From contig BNTT01000047.1 of the NCBI GenBank assembly GCA_025996815.1, forward strand, positions 1 through 18,860: a stretch of DNA of 18,860 nucleotides, read 5' to 3'. The position numbers and the translations under genes are program-made. Shown one piece after another: positions 5,783-14,556 of this stretch. Origin of the DNA: Bacteroidia bacterium (lineage in GTDB: Bacteria > Bacteroidota > Bacteroidia > Bacteroidales > Azobacteroidaceae). Each line of letters starts with the position of its first letter. The first letter of the stretch is position 1. Under the pieces are notes generated by a model. It did no database searches. It saw nothing but the letters and a program-made list of their open reading frames with translations, and was not told the DNA's origin.

Positions 5783-8700
5783 ATGAAAAAATACATCGCC
5801 ATAGTGTCTATTTTGGGGCTCCTTTGGGGCTACCCATCCGCGCTATTTGCCGACAATTCGGTGCTTGGCGCGGGTCGCTGGGTGCAGCTAAAGGTCTATG
5901 ACAATGCTGTTTACAAACTCACTTTTGAGGAAATCCAAAAGATGGGCTTTGCCGACCCTGCGCAGGTGAAAATCTATGGCTACGGCGGGTGGCTCCTTGA
6001 TGCGGATTTCACCAAGCCCGCCTTCGACGACCTGCCCGAAGTTGCCGTGTATCTCCACAAAGGCTCCGACAATGTGTTTAATGCGGGCGACTACCTGCTT
6101 TTTTACGGTCGCGGCGTGCAAAAATGGGCTTACAACGCCTCCACCGATGCCTTTGAACACGAGAATAATCCCTATTCCACGTTTGGGTCGTATTTCATTA
6201 CCGAAAACGCAGCCGGTCCGAAAGAAATGACCGTGCAAGCATCCGGCACGCCATCGGGCAACACCGCGCAGACATTTGACGACTACGCTTTGCACGAAAA
6301 AGAGCAGACCGCCATCATCAATTCGGGTCGCGAACTGTTTGGCGAGAGTTTCGCGGGCAATCCCACCCAGACATTCCCGTTCACAGTGCCCGGAATCGCA
6401 CAGGATGTGGCAAAAGTGTGTTTGTCATTTGCCGCCAAACCATCTCAAGCCACGCCGGTAACAGTTTCTGTCGGCGATGCCACATTTTCGCAGACAGTCA
6501 ACCCCACCTCAAGCGAATACGAGAAAGCCAAATTGGTGAACGCCACCAAAGACTGGACGGGCGCGAAGTCTGAAAACATCTCTGTGAAAGTCAGTTACAA
6601 CTCCACCGGAATATCCTTCTTAAACTACATCCGCCTCAACGTGACGCGCAATCTCCGCTTTTACGGCGATGCCTGCACGTTTTTTCGGAACAAAGCGGCG
6701 CGAAACACGGCTTTGAACTACGTCATTGCCAATGCGCCCGCCACGGGGCAGGTGTGGAACGTGACCGACCCCGTCAATTGCACGCTGCTCGAAAGTTTGA
6801 CCTTTTCTTCAGGCACGCCCGACGGCACCATTCCCGAATACGCGCTCGTGGATTTGAGCAAGCCATTCCCCACGCCCGAAATCGCGGGCGAAATCCCCAA
6901 TCAGAATTTGCACGCCCTGCCGCAGACGGATATGGTCATCATCGTGCCCGCGGTGTATGCCTCACAAGCCGAACAGTTGGCGGCAAAGCACCGCGAAAAG
7001 CAAAATTTGCACGTCACGGTGGTGCAGCCCGAATGGATTTACAACGAATTTTCGTCCGGCACGCCCGACGCAACCGCCTATCGACGGTTTATGAAGATGT
7101 TTTACGACCGCGCAACCACCGCCGCCGAAAAGCCGCGCTACCTGCTGTTATACGGCGACGGCTTGTTCGACAACCGCCACCTGACCGCCGCCGCCAAAAT
7201 GGATGCGCGAAACTATCTGCTGACCTATCAATTCAAGGAATCCGTCAACGAAACCTACTCCTATGGCACAGACGACTATTTCGGCTTTCTGGACAACAAT
7301 GAAGGGCTGAATTTAAACTCCGACAAACTGGACTTAGGCATCGGACGACTGCCCGTGAGTTCGGTGGAGCAAGCCGAAAATGTGCTGCAAAAACTCCTGA
7401 CCTACATGGACAACACCCACCACGGACGTTGGAAAAACACGCTCCTGTTCACTGCCGATGATATAGACGAAAACGGCGGAACAACCGATTTTGTGCACGT
7501 CCGACAGGCAGACGATTTGGCAAAATACATTGAAAGCAATCACCCGCAATATATGGTCAACAGAGCCTACATGGACGCTATTCAGCCGATGTTTGTGAAT
7601 GGCAAAACCGTTTATCCGGATGCCAAGCAGAAATTGCAAAACACGCTGAAAGAGGGCTGCTTTTTGGTCAATTATACGGGGCACGGTGCCACGCACAGCA
7701 TTTCGGGGCAGGATTTTCTGAATATCTCCGATGTTAACCAGATGACGTTTGAAACTCTGCCGTTGTGGATTACGGCAACCTGCGATTTTGGGTGGTTCGA
7801 TGCCATCCAATCGCCTGCCGGTGAGGACATTATGTTGCGGAAAAAGAGCGGCGGCATCGCACTCATCACCACCTCGCGCGTGGTGTATTCCTCGCCCAAT
7901 TTCGTGATTAACGACAAGCTCATTCGCCGACTGTTCATGAAAATCGACGGCAAATACCCCGCCCTGGGCGACGTGATGCGATTAGGAAAATTGGACGTGG
8001 GCACAGACGGCAACAAACTGAACTACAACCTCTTAGGCGACCCAGCCCTCCAACTCAACTACCCCGAATGGCAAGTGAAGTTGGAAACCATCAACAGCGA
8101 AGATATTGTGGCTGACTCCACCTACAACTTCAAAGCATTGGAACGCATGACTTTAACCGGCTCGATTGTGGACGAAACAGGCACCCCGCTACCCCACTTC
8201 ACCGGCAATTTGCAGGCAACGGTTTTTGACGGACAGCAACAGTTCACCTCGCGCACCTATTACAACGATGCAGCCCGCGACACAAGCGTGCGGTTCCAAT
8301 TCACAGACTATTCCAACACGGTTTACAAGGGCAGCAGCAAGGTCGAAAATGGGCAATTTGCAGTGGCGTTCAATGTGCCGTTAGACATTTCCTACTCCAA
8401 CCTCGCAGGCAAAATCAATTTCTATGCCTTCGATGCGGCGCAAAACAGTGATGCCAACGGTGCGTTCCTAAAATACACCCTCTCAGGCACTGCCGACCGA
8501 CTGCTCAACGATATAGCACCCGAAATCAGCCAAATGTATCTCAACACACCCGATTTCAGGGACGGCGACCGCGTGAACGAAACACCGTTTTTCGTTGCCG
8601 AAGTCTTCGACGAAGACGGCATCAACATCACAGGAAGCGGTCTCGGACACGACCTGACCATCTGCATCGACAACAATCCGGCGCAGACCTACAATCTGAA

Positions 8701-9157
8701 CAACTACTATCAGCCGCTGGACGACCGGGGCGGCACCGTTGGCTTCTCCATCCCAACACTTGCCGCCGGACGGCACGAACTCGCGTTCCGCGCGTGGGAC
8801 ATCCTCAACAATTCGACATCGGAAAGCCTGCGCTTCACGGTCGAAAAAGGGCAGGCACCGGAGTTATACACCCTCGTGGCATATCCCAACCCCGTCCGCG
8901 ACAACACCACCTTTCGCATCGAGCACAACCGCCCGGAAAGTGTCTTGAACGTAGAAATGCGCGTCTACGACCTCACCGGCAGGCTCATCTGGTCGCATTC
9001 GGAAAGCGGCGCCACGCAGCATTCCTACCCCGTGGAGTGGGATTTGACCACCAACACAGGCAGAAAAGCCCCCGCAGGCATCTACCTCTATCAGGCAACC
9101 ATCCACACCAAAGACGGCAAAGAAACAAGTAGAGCGAAAAAAATAGTGATTTTGTAG
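5783..9157 (+). CDS. porU: Type IX secretion sortase PorU (gingipain-like peptidase C25)
   Basis: An 1124-residue outer-membrane-associated cysteine protease that removes the C-terminal secretion signal of type IX cargo and attaches it to surface lipopolysaccharide. Residues 1-23 are a signal peptide ending SALFA. A PorU-type N-terminal region (KLTFEEIQKMGF, then VKIYGYGG) leads to the C25 catalytic domain at about 380-760. The probable catalytic histidine is His634 in NYTGHGA and the cysteine is Cys667 in TATCDFG, 33 residues apart. The domain ends with LLGDPALQLNYPE. Residues ~1027-1124 (YPNPVRD, then GRLIW, then APAGIYLYQ) resemble a type IX C-terminal domain, which PorU itself is known to retain. 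Length is close to the ~1150 residues usual for the family. It is followed after 37 AT-rich bases by porV, its known partner. Confidence 0.95.
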   Translation: MKKYIAIVSILGLLWGYPSALFADNSVLGAGRWVQLKVYDNAVYKLTFEEIQKMGFADPAQVKIYGYGGWLLDADFTKPAFDDLPEVAVYLHKGSDNVFNAGDYLLFYGRGVQKWAYNASTDAFEHENNPYSTFGSYFITENAAGPKEMTVQASGTPSGNTAQTFDDYALHEKEQTAIINSGRELFGESFAGNPTQTFPFTVPGIAQDVAKVCLSFAAKPSQATPVTVSVGDATFSQTVNPTSSEYEKAKLVNATKDWTGAKSENISVKVSYNSTGISFLNYIRLNVTRNLRFYGDACTFFRNKAARNTALNYVIANAPATGQVWNVTDPVNCTLLESLTFSSGTPDGTIPEYALVDLSKPFPTPEIAGEIPNQNLHALPQTDMVIIVPAVYASQAEQLAAKHREKQNLHVTVVQPEWIYNEFSSGTPDATAYRRFMKMFYDRATTAAEKPRYLLLYGDGLFDNRHLTAAAKMDARNYLLTYQFKESVNETYSYGTDDYFGFLDNNEGLNLNSDKLDLGIGRLPVSSVEQAENVLQKLLTYMDNTHHGRWKNTLLFTADDIDENGGTTDFVHVRQADDLAKYIESNHPQYMVNRAYMDAIQPMFVNGKTVYPDAKQKLQNTLKEGCFLVNYTGHGATHSISGQDFLNISDVNQMTFETLPLWITATCDFGWFDAIQSPAGEDIMLRKKSGGIALITTSRVVYSSPNFVINDKLIRRLFMKIDGKYPALGDVMRLGKLDVGTDGNKLNYNLLGDPALQLNYPEWQVKLETINSEDIVADSTYNFKALERMTLTGSIVDETGTPLPHFTGNLQATVFDGQQQFTSRTYYNDAARDTSVRFQFTDYSNTVYKGSSKVENGQFAVAFNVPLDISYSNLAGKINFYAFDAAQNSDANGAFLKYTLSGTADRLLNDIAPEISQMYLNTPDFRDGDRVNETPFFVAEVFDEDGINITGSGLGHDLTICIDNNPAQTYNLNNYYQPLDDRGGTVGFSIPTLAAGRHELAFRAWDILNNSTSESLRFTVEKGQAPELYTLVAYPNPVRDNTTFRIEHNRPESVLNVEMRVYDLTGRLIWSHSESGATQHSYPVEWDLTTNTGRKAPAGIYLYQATIHTKDGKETSRAKKIVIL

Positions 9158-9194
9158 CAAAAAATATAGAATTATAAATAATAAATAATATAAA

Positions 9195-10379
9195 ATGAAC
9201 AAATTAAAATTAAAGACTGTCATTGCGGGCGCGACCCGCAATTCTCTGAAAATCGTGCTGTCAATGCTATTTGCTTCAGCAACAAGCATCTACGCACAGG
9301 AAGAATCTTTTAATCCGCTACGGACGGCGGTGCCCTCGCTGACGATTGCACCGGACGCGCGTGGGGGTGCTATGGGCGACATTGGTGCCGCCACCGAGCC
9401 GGACGTTTTTTCGCAGTATTGGAACCCTGCCAAATACGTGTTTGCGCCGAGCAAGGCGGGCTTCGGCTTCTCCTACACGCCCTGGCTGGCGAAGTTGGTG
9501 AACGACATCAATCTGTTTAACGTGTCGGGATATTCCAAAGTCGGTAGTTCCGAAAATCTGGCTATCGGTGCGAGTATCCGCTATTTTTCGATGGGCAATA
9601 TTATCCTCAGCACTGAACATCAGGCAAACTCAGGCGAAGCCAGTCCCTACGAAATGGCTGCCGACGTCAGTATTTCGCTCAAAGCATCGGAGCATATCTC
9701 CATCGCCGGAGCCTTCCGCTACATCCGTTCCGATTTGGGCGCCGGCACAGAAGCCGACCAATATCCGGCTCAGGGCGTAGCAGCCGACATTGCCGGCTAT
9801 TACAACACAAAGGTGGATATAGGCAGCCGCGAATCGCTGCTCGGCGTGGGGCTTAACATCTCCAATATCGGCGGGAAAGTATCCTACAACGGCGGCGTTA
9901 CCGAAATGTTTTTGCCCACCAATCTGCGGTTGGGCGCATCGTTGCAGATGCCGTTAGACAATTTCAACACGCTGGCTATCAATGCCGACATCAACAAATA
10001 TCTGGTGCCGACACCCCCCGGCACGGGTGCGAACGACGATGACAGGACCAAATATAACGAAACAGCGGCTATTTCCGGTATTTTCTCGTCGTTCAACGAT
10101 GCCCCCGGCGGTATGAAGGAAGAATTGCAGGAAGTGACGTGGTCTCTCGGCGCAGAATATGCCTACGACCGCAAATTTTTTGCCCGTGCCGGCTATTTTC
10201 ACGAAAATCCGGCGAAGGGCAACCGCCAATACTTCTCGCTGGGAGGCGGATTTAAGCTCACAGCATTCCAAATGGACGTGGCATATCTGATTTCCTCCAC
10301 GCCCTCGAATCCCTTAGACCAGACACTGCGCTTCTCCCTCAGTTTCGACGTGGATGGCATGAAAGGGCTGTTGCAATGA
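9195..10379 (+). CDS. porV: Type IX secretion outer-membrane protein PorV (LptO family)
   Basis: A 394-residue FadL-like outer-membrane beta barrel that carries cargo from the SprA translocon to PorU; it is essential for type IX secretion in studied species. After a signal sequence ending ATSIYAQ come LTIAPDARGGAMGDIGAAT and YWNPAKYVF, then alternating amphipathic strands, and a C-terminal barrel strand with LRFSLSFDV; all are PorV hallmarks. The N-terminal ~34 residues are odd: VIAGATRNS between the start and the hydrophobic core is encoded by a perfect REP-like palindrome (9222-9242), giving a signal peptide longer than usual. The stop overlaps the ispF start as ATGA, so the two are translationally coupled. 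Confidence 0.93.
   Translation: MNKLKLKTVIAGATRNSLKIVLSMLFASATSIYAQEESFNPLRTAVPSLTIAPDARGGAMGDIGAATEPDVFSQYWNPAKYVFAPSKAGFGFSYTPWLAKLVNDINLFNVSGYSKVGSSENLAIGASIRYFSMGNIILSTEHQANSGEASPYEMAADVSISLKASEHISIAGAFRYIRSDLGAGTEADQYPAQGVAADIAGYYNTKVDIGSRESLLGVGLNISNIGGKVSYNGGVTEMFLPTNLRLGASLQMPLDNFNTLAINADINKYLVPTPPGTGANDDDRTKYNETAAISGIFSSFNDAPGGMKEELQEVTWSLGAEYAYDRKFFARAGYFHENPAKGNRQYFSLGGGFKLTAFQMDVAYLISSTPSNPLDQTLRFSLSFDVDGMKGLLQ
9222..9242. repeat. REP-like palindrome inside the porV signal-peptide region
   Basis: ATTGCGGG (9222-9229), loop CGCGA and CCCGCAAT (9235-9242) form a perfect 8 bp stem. The motif GTCATTGCGGGC..GACCCGCAAT is a familiar scattered intergenic palindrome in Bacteroidota. Here it lies in frame within codons ~10-16 of porV. 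A hairpin so close to the start codon could also lower translation. Confidence 0.65.
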
Positions 10380-10849
10380 GAGTAGGCTTCGGGTATGACG
10401 TGCACCCCTTTGCGGAGGGGCGCACGTTGTGGCTGGGCGGCATCCAAATCCCGCACACACGCGGCTTGAAAGGACATTCGGATGCCGATGTGCTCATCCA
10501 CGCCCTGTGCGACGCCCTGCTGGGAGCAGCCAACCTGCGCGACATCGGCTACCACTTCCCCGACACAGACAACACCTATAAAAACATCGACAGCAAAATC
10601 CTCCTGGCACGCACAATGGACTTGCTGCGCACCAAAAACTACCAAACAGGCAACGCCGACATCACCATCTGCGCCGAAGCCCCCAAACTCAACCCCCACA
10701 TCCCACAAATGCAAACCTGCCTCGCAACCATAATGCAAACCCCCCCCGACAACATCTCCATCAAAGCCACCACCTCCGAAAAAATGGGCTTCGTAGGACG
10801 CGAAGAGGGCATCGCCGTTTTTGCAACGGTGCTGATTGAGCGCATCTAA
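10376..10849 (+). CDS. ispF: 2-C-methyl-D-erythritol 2,4-cyclodiphosphate synthase IspF
   Basis: A 157-residue cytosolic, trimeric, zinc-dependent enzyme of the MEP pathway that cyclises CDP-methylerythritol 2-phosphate with release of CMP, leading to isoprenoids. Landmarks are GYDVHPF (zinc ligands Asp8 and His10), GHSDADVLIHALCDALLGAA (His42 as third zinc ligand), HFPDTD, and the C-terminal ATTSEKMGF followed by GREEGI. Length is the family norm. The start ATG overlaps the porV TGA, which fixes it. A 10 bp stem-loop begins on its stop codon. Its pairing with porV is probably a matter of shared transcription rather than function. Confidence 0.97.
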   Translation: MRVGFGYDVHPFAEGRTLWLGGIQIPHTRGLKGHSDADVLIHALCDALLGAANLRDIGYHFPDTDNTYKNIDSKILLARTMDLLRTKNYQTGNADITICAEAPKLNPHIPQMQTCLATIMQTPPDNISIKATTSEKMGFVGREEGIAVFATVLIERI

Positions 10850-10871
10850 CCACTGCGTTGGCGCAGTGGTT
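10848..10871. terminator. Hairpin after ispF, between convergent genes
   Basis: AACCACTGCG (10848-10857), loop TTGG and CGCAGTGGTT (10862-10871) make a perfect 10 bp stem overlapping the ispF stop codon. The following GTGTTATTA is a weak U-run. The nucleotidyltransferase gene converges and ends at 10878, so the hairpin may serve both sides. Confidence 0.65.
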
Positions 10872-10877
10872 GTGTTA

Positions 10878-11183
10878 TTAAATATGTAATCCGTATTGTT
10901 TTATCTGCGAAATGATTGGCAAATCGGATTGAAAGTCATCTTTGCTGTAAGTATGCGTTTCAATTATGGTTTCGCTTCCCTGCCGTATTGCCATCAGTTT
11001 CACATCCGTATCTAACGACAAAAAACTGTCCGGCACCACGAGAGCCAAGTCTATATCGCTGTCTTTGTGATAGTTACCTTTGGCATACGAACCAAAAAGC
11101 CACGCATCAATAACATTGATACCCGATTTTTTTACTTTTTCAAGATAATTTTTACTCAGTTTTATAGCATCGCTTTTATCCAT
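10878..11183 (-). CDS. MNT-type nucleotidyltransferase domain protein
   Basis: A 101-residue minimal nucleotidyltransferase. The active site is plain: LFGSYAKGNYHKDSDIDLALV, with Gly31-Ser32 and metal-binding Asp43 and Asp45. Such proteins next to HEPN genes act in several studied cases as antitoxins that AMPylate the HEPN partner, or belong to related two-gene modules. The start is the ATG at 11183; a TTG three codons earlier is also open. It overlaps the HEPN gene by 22 bases and lies downstream of it, giving HEPN-then-MNT order as in many such pairs. Whether this pair is a toxin-antitoxin system is inference. Confidence 0.85.
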   Translation of the reverse strand: MDKSDAIKLSKNYLEKVKKSGINVIDAWLFGSYAKGNYHKDSDIDLALVVPDSFLSLDTDVKLMAIRQGSETIIETHTYSKDDFQSDLPIISQIKQYGLHI

Positions 11184-11560
11184 ACTCGGCAATCTTTAAT
11201 TTTTCCCATCCACTCCGTTGTATATTCGTGCGTACAAAGTTTATAAAATAAGCGTTTATAATCATCGTAACGGGCGCGAATATTGAACTGCGAGATTGTT
11301 TCAATAATTATTGTTTTCTCGGGGTCAAAATTTAACCCTGCCCGTTCGCCAAGCCGTCGCAAATCGTGTATCAAAGGCGGATGTTCCTCTGTTGCCTTGA
11401 CAAAATAGGCTTTTAGCAGTTTTTCGATTACCAAATGTCCCATAAACAACGCCCAATGATAGTTGCCCGTATTGAACATATCCTGCATTGTCTTAAAATC
11501 ACCATCGGAACTTTCCGTCCAATAGATAATTAACTTTTCTTTATCAAAAACTTCCGCCAT
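11162..11560 (-). CDS. HEPN domain protein (PF05168 type)
   Basis: A 132-residue all-helical HEPN protein. YWTESSDGDFKTMQDMF, then YHWALFMGHLVIEKLLKAYFV and IHDLRRLGERAGL are the family core, and FNIRARYDDYKRLFYKLCTHEY the second half. The canonical RNase motif R-x4-6-H is not present; the nearest is Arg103-x7-His111, so ribonuclease activity is doubtful. An earlier in-frame start exists upstream (11674), but the conserved N-terminus and the promoter position favour the ATG at 11560. A near-perfect promoter ends only eight bases before that ATG, so the transcript would be almost leaderless. The MNT gene follows with overlap, and the two probably form a complex. Confidence 0.85.
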   Translation of the reverse strand: MAEVFDKEKLIIYWTESSDGDFKTMQDMFNTGNYHWALFMGHLVIEKLLKAYFVKATEEHPPLIHDLRRLGERAGLNFDPEKTIIIETISQFNIRARYDDYKRLFYKLCTHEYTTEWMGKIKDCRVWIKAML

Positions 11561-11568
11561 CTCCACGG

Positions 11569-11599
11569 CAAAGGTATAAAATTTTTTTGTATCTGCAAA
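11569..11599 (-). promoter_or_regulatory. Promoter of the HEPN-MNT pair
   Basis: On the minus strand: TTTG (11599-11596), exactly 19 bases, then TACCTTTG (11576-11569). This is the consensus Bacteroidota arrangement. The start codon follows after eight bases. Confidence 0.75.
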
Positions 11600-11622
11600 A
11601 CGAAGAAAAATTGCCAAAAATA

Positions 11623-11654
11623 TTTGGCAGATTGAAAAATTTGCATTACCTTTG
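11623..11654 (+). promoter_or_regulatory. Promoter of the DUF5618 gene
   Basis: TTTG (11623-11626), 20 bases, then TACCTTTG (11647-11654). It is divergent from the HEPN promoter, with 23 bases between the two -33 boxes, so one bound protein could affect both. Confidence 0.7.
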
Positions 11655-11707
11655 CGGCGTAAATCAACCACCAAACAAAAATATAAACAATTTAAATTTA
11701 AAAAATT

Positions 11708-12184
11708 ATGTCAATTGAAAAACAGGAAGAAATTAAGCAAAACGCCTACGCCGAAGCCATGCGCTACATGAGCAACGCTAAGGACACCTTGCAGAAAGCC
11801 CGCAAGGAAGACGACTATTATGCCGACAAAAAGTATGTGCGCACTGCTTGCGGCACTGCTTACAACGGCGTGTTGCTCGCCCTTAACACTTATCTTGAAC
11901 TCAAAGGAGTGGAGATGCCTAAGAAAAAGCGCAGGTCTATTGAGTTTTACACCGCCAATGTGGCGCAATTGGATGGGAAACTGCTCAAAGAGCTTAACAC
12001 TGTTTACAGCATTTTGCACTTAGACGGCTACTACGATGGTGTACAGGATGCCGTGGTTGTGAAAAGGGGCTTTGATGTTGCCTACGATATCATTGAGCGC
12101 ATCAAGCCCAACCATGTGGTGGAGTTCAAATTGCCGCCTGCCCGGTCGTCTGTCCTGCATCGGATGTTTTCATTGTTCTTTTAG
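11708..12184 (+). CDS. DUF5618 family protein
   Basis: A 158-residue soluble protein of a small uncharacterised family seen mainly in Bacteroidota (recognised as DUF5618 from its EAMRYMSNAKDTLQKA and YNGVLLALNTYLELKG segments). It looks predominantly helical and contains paired amphipathic helices followed by a basic KKKRRSIEFY loop, reminiscent of HEPN-like helical bundles, although no RNase motif is visible. A 54-base AT-rich leader separates the promoter from its ATG. It is divergent from the HEPN-MNT pair, and its stop lies ten bases from the stop of the convergent transporter gene. Function unknown; a role linked to the HEPN pair is speculative. Confidence 0.75.
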   Translation: MSIEKQEEIKQNAYAEAMRYMSNAKDTLQKARKEDDYYADKKYVRTACGTAYNGVLLALNTYLELKGVEMPKKKRRSIEFYTANVAQLDGKLLKELNTVYSILHLDGYYDGVQDAVVVKRGFDVAYDIIERIKPNHVVEFKLPPARSSVLHRMFSLFF

Positions 12185-12202
12185 ACTATTAGACTAAAAG
12201 AA
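12176..12202. terminator. AT-rich bidirectional hairpin covering both stop codons
   Basis: TTCTTTTAG (12176-12184) pairs with CTAAAAGAA (12194-12202) around a nine-base loop. The stem contains the TAG of DUF5618 on the plus strand and the TAG of the transporter on the minus strand. Stability is modest, as it is AU-rich. Confidence 0.45.
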
Positions 12203-13861
12203 GAGCACCAGCAGTTGCGCCGTGAGCACCCGCAGGAACATTGTGAGCGGATAGACCGTGGCGTAGCTCACTGCCGGAGCGTCATTGCCTGCCGTGGCGT
12301 TGGAATATGCCAGCGCGGGGGGGTCGGTCATTGAGCCGGACATCAAGCCCATCAGGGTGTAGTAATTGACCTTGTAGACCGAGCGCGCGAGGATGCCAAT
12401 AATCAGCAGGGGCAACAGCGTGATGATGAAGCCGTAGCCTATCCACGCGAAGCCGCCGCCATTGACAATCGTGTCCACAAATTTTTCGCCCGCATCCAAG
12501 CCCACGCACGCGAGGAAGAGGCAGATGCCGATTTCGCGCAGCATGAGGTTGGCACTCAGTGTGGTGTAGGTCACTAAATGGTATTTCGGACCAAAGATGC
12601 TAATCAGAATTGCTACAATGAGCGGACCGCCTGCCAAGCCAAGTTTCACGGGTTGCGGCACGCCGGGGAACATCACCGGAATACTGCCCAGTAGCACCCC
12701 TAAGAAAATGCCTATAAATATCGGTATCAAATTCGGCTCGTTGAGGCGTTTCATCTGATTGCCCAGCACGTGCTCGACGCTTTTGATGGCATTTTCGTTG
12801 CCCACCACCGTCACCAAGTCGCCCATTTGCAGATGCAAATTCGGGGCGGCAATCAAATCGACTCCCGAACGATTGACGCGCGTGATATTGACACCGCAGT
12901 TGCTGCGCAAATTCAAATGGCGAATCGACTTGCCGTTGACGCCCGATTTGGAAATCATAATGCGGCGCGACACCATCTGCGAATCAAGTTTGTCCCACTG
13001 CTCCTGCGTCATCGCCACTTCCCTGCCGAGAAAGGCAATAATGGCGGTGCGGTCGGCAGGCGTGGTCGCCACATACGCCCGGTCGCCCTCGTGCAAAACG
13101 GTGTTGGACGAGGCTATCGCCACTTGCTTGTTGTGCAAGACTCTTGAAATGACGAAATTACGTCCAACCAAATGTTTGACATCCGCAACCGTTCGGTTGT
13201 AGATAGCCGGATTGTTGATTTCGAGCGACACGAGTTCCACCTGCGCCGCCTGACTGCCCGACACGGCGTTGATATTGTCCGTTTCCTTCTGCAAATTGAT
13301 ACGGAAAATATATTTCATCAAGATAATCGACGAGATGATGCCCAAAACGCCCAGCGGATAGGCCACGGCATAGCCCATCGCGATGGTGGGGTCTTGCACA
13401 TGGTTGTGCATATCGGAATAAGCCTGTTGAGCCGCGCCCAATCCGGGGGTGTTGGTCACCGCCCCCGACAAAATGCCCACCATCGTGGACATCTGAATAT
13501 CCGTCACAAAGTGCAGCACAATGGCTGTGAGCACGCCCAAAAAGACGATGCCGCAGGCTAATAAATTGAGCGTGATGCCCCCTTTCTTGAACGACGAAAA
13601 GAAACCCGGACCCACCTGCAAACCAATGGAATAGACAAAAAGAATCAGTCCAAACTCCTTCATAAAGTGCAGTACATGGTGATTCATCTGCAACCCAAAA
13701 TGCGCCAAAAGCAGCCCCACGAACAGCACAAACGTGATGCCGAGCGAAATACCATAAATCTTTACTTTGCCCAAAGCCAACCCCACAGCAATCACCGCCG
13801 CCAGCAGAAGCACCGTGTGGGCAATCCCTTCGCCCCAAATCAATTCATTAAACCAATCCAT
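12194..13861 (-). CDS. AspT/YidE-type transporter with two RCK_C (TrkA-C) domains
   Basis: A 555-residue inner-membrane protein of the aspartate:alanine exchanger family. It has two membrane blocks (about residues 10-190 and 378-555), each with five or so hydrophobic segments and a mirrored motif: [13 protein letters not shown] near 132-144 and [15 protein letters not shown] near 513. Between them lie two cytoplasmic RCK_C domains (about 205-285 and 295-372), with LHEGDRAYV and [11 protein letters not shown] marking their ends. Family members exchange small carboxylates or amino acids; the substrate here is unknown. The start ATG is five bases after the marC stop, so it is the second gene of that operon. 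It converges with DUF5618. Confidence 0.88.
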   Translation of the reverse strand: MDWFNELIWGEGIAHTVLLLAAVIAVGLALGKVKIYGISLGITFVLFVGLLLAHFGLQMNHHVLHFMKEFGLILFVYSIGLQVGPGFFSSFKKGGITLNLLACGIVFLGVLTAIVLHFVTDIQMSTMVGILSGAVTNTPGLGAAQQAYSDMHNHVQDPTIAMGYAVAYPLGVLGIISSIILMKYIFRINLQKETDNINAVSGSQAAQVELVSLEINNPAIYNRTVADVKHLVGRNFVISRVLHNKQVAIASSNTVLHEGDRAYVATTPADRTAIIAFLGREVAMTQEQWDKLDSQMVSRRIMISKSGVNGKSIRHLNLRSNCGVNITRVNRSGVDLIAAPNLHLQMGDLVTVVGNENAIKSVEHVLGNQMKRLNEPNLIPIFIGIFLGVLLGSIPVMFPGVPQPVKLGLAGGPLIVAILISIFGPKYHLVTYTTLSANLMLREIGICLFLACVGLDAGEKFVDTIVNGGGFAWIGYGFIITLLPLLIIGILARSVYKVNYYTLMGLMSGSMTDPPALAYSNATAGNDAPAVSYATVYPLTMFLRVLTAQLLVLFF

Positions 13862-13866
13862 TTTCG

Positions 13867-14454
13867 TTATCCTATCAATATTGTTATATTACTCATAAAA
13901 AGTTTCACCGCGATGGCTAACAGGATGATACCGAAGAACTTACGAAGCATAAACACGCCCCCCTTGCCAAGCAGTTTAGCCACCGGCGCCACATTTCGCA
14001 GCACCAGATACACAATCAGCATATTTGCCACCAGCGCCACAATAATATCCGGCGAAGAATATTCCGCTTTTAGCGAAAGCAGCGTCGTGAAAGCTCCGGG
14101 ACCGGCAAGCAGTGGAAACACAATCGGCACAAGGGTAGCACTGCCTTCCACTTTGTCCATCTTAAAAATCTCCACGCCAAACGTCATCTCGCACGCAATC
14201 ACAAAAATCACAAGCGCACCGGCAACGGCAAACGAGCTGACATCCACGCCAAAAAGAGCCAAAATGCCCTCGCCCACAAAAAAGAACACCAGCAAAATAA
14301 AAAACGAAATCACCGTAGCCTTGATGGCACTAAACGCCTTGTTGCGCTGGCTCAAATCAAGAAAAACAGGCAACGACCCCACCACGTCCAATATCGCAAA
14401 CAAAACGATGAACGCACTGACACAATTCTGAAAATCAAAAGTTGGAAAGTCCAT
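13867..14454 (-). CDS. MarC-family integral membrane protein
   Basis: A 195-residue protein with six hydrophobic segments belonging to the MarC family (PF01914), whose role is unresolved despite the name. The [18 protein letters not shown] segment near the N-terminus and [14 protein letters not shown] near the middle are the two hallmark re-entrant-like motifs; [17 protein letters not shown] closes the protein. A TTG at 14466 is in frame, but it lies within the -7 promoter box, so the ATG at 14454 (MDFPTF) is the start. It is first in a two-gene unit with the AspT-like transporter five bases downstream, which suggests that both respond to the same membrane or solute condition. Confidence 0.87.
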   Translation of the reverse strand: MDFPTFDFQNCVSAFIVLFAILDVVGSLPVFLDLSQRNKAFSAIKATVISFFILLVFFFVGEGILALFGVDVSSFAVAGALVIFVIACEMTFGVEIFKMDKVEGSATLVPIVFPLLAGPGAFTTLLSLKAEYSSPDIIVALVANMLIVYLVLRNVAPVAKLLGKGGVFMLRKFFGIILLAIAVKLFMSNITILIG

Positions 14455-14463
14455 AAGCGGGTG

Positions 14464-14494
14464 CAAAGGTACGAAAAAAAATCACGTCACCAAA
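14464..14494 (-). promoter_or_regulatory. Promoter of the marC-transporter operon
   Basis: Minus strand: TTTG (14494-14491), exactly 19 bases, then TACCTTTG (14471-14464), nine bases before the ATG at 14454. It is a perfect consensus arrangement and gives another very short leader. Confidence 0.75.
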
Positions 14495-14556
14495 AATTAT
14501 TAGTGATTTCTTCCTTATGATTTGTTTTTATTAATTTCCTGCGCCGGCGGTATGAT

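Noticed and set aside
8864..9289. 141-codon minus-strand ORF at the porU-porV junction
   Set aside because: It is a shadow of porU and porV; its hydrophobic patch comes from AT-rich intergenic sequence.
11561..11674. N-terminal extension of the HEPN protein to an upstream start
   Set aside because: The extra residues would be encoded by the promoter region itself, including the -33 and -7 boxes, and do not resemble the family.
13158..13838. 226-codon ORF within the transporter gene
   Set aside because: It overlaps the well-conserved AspT-like membrane block in another frame; the composition (Cys/His/Gly-rich) is typical of a shadow frame.
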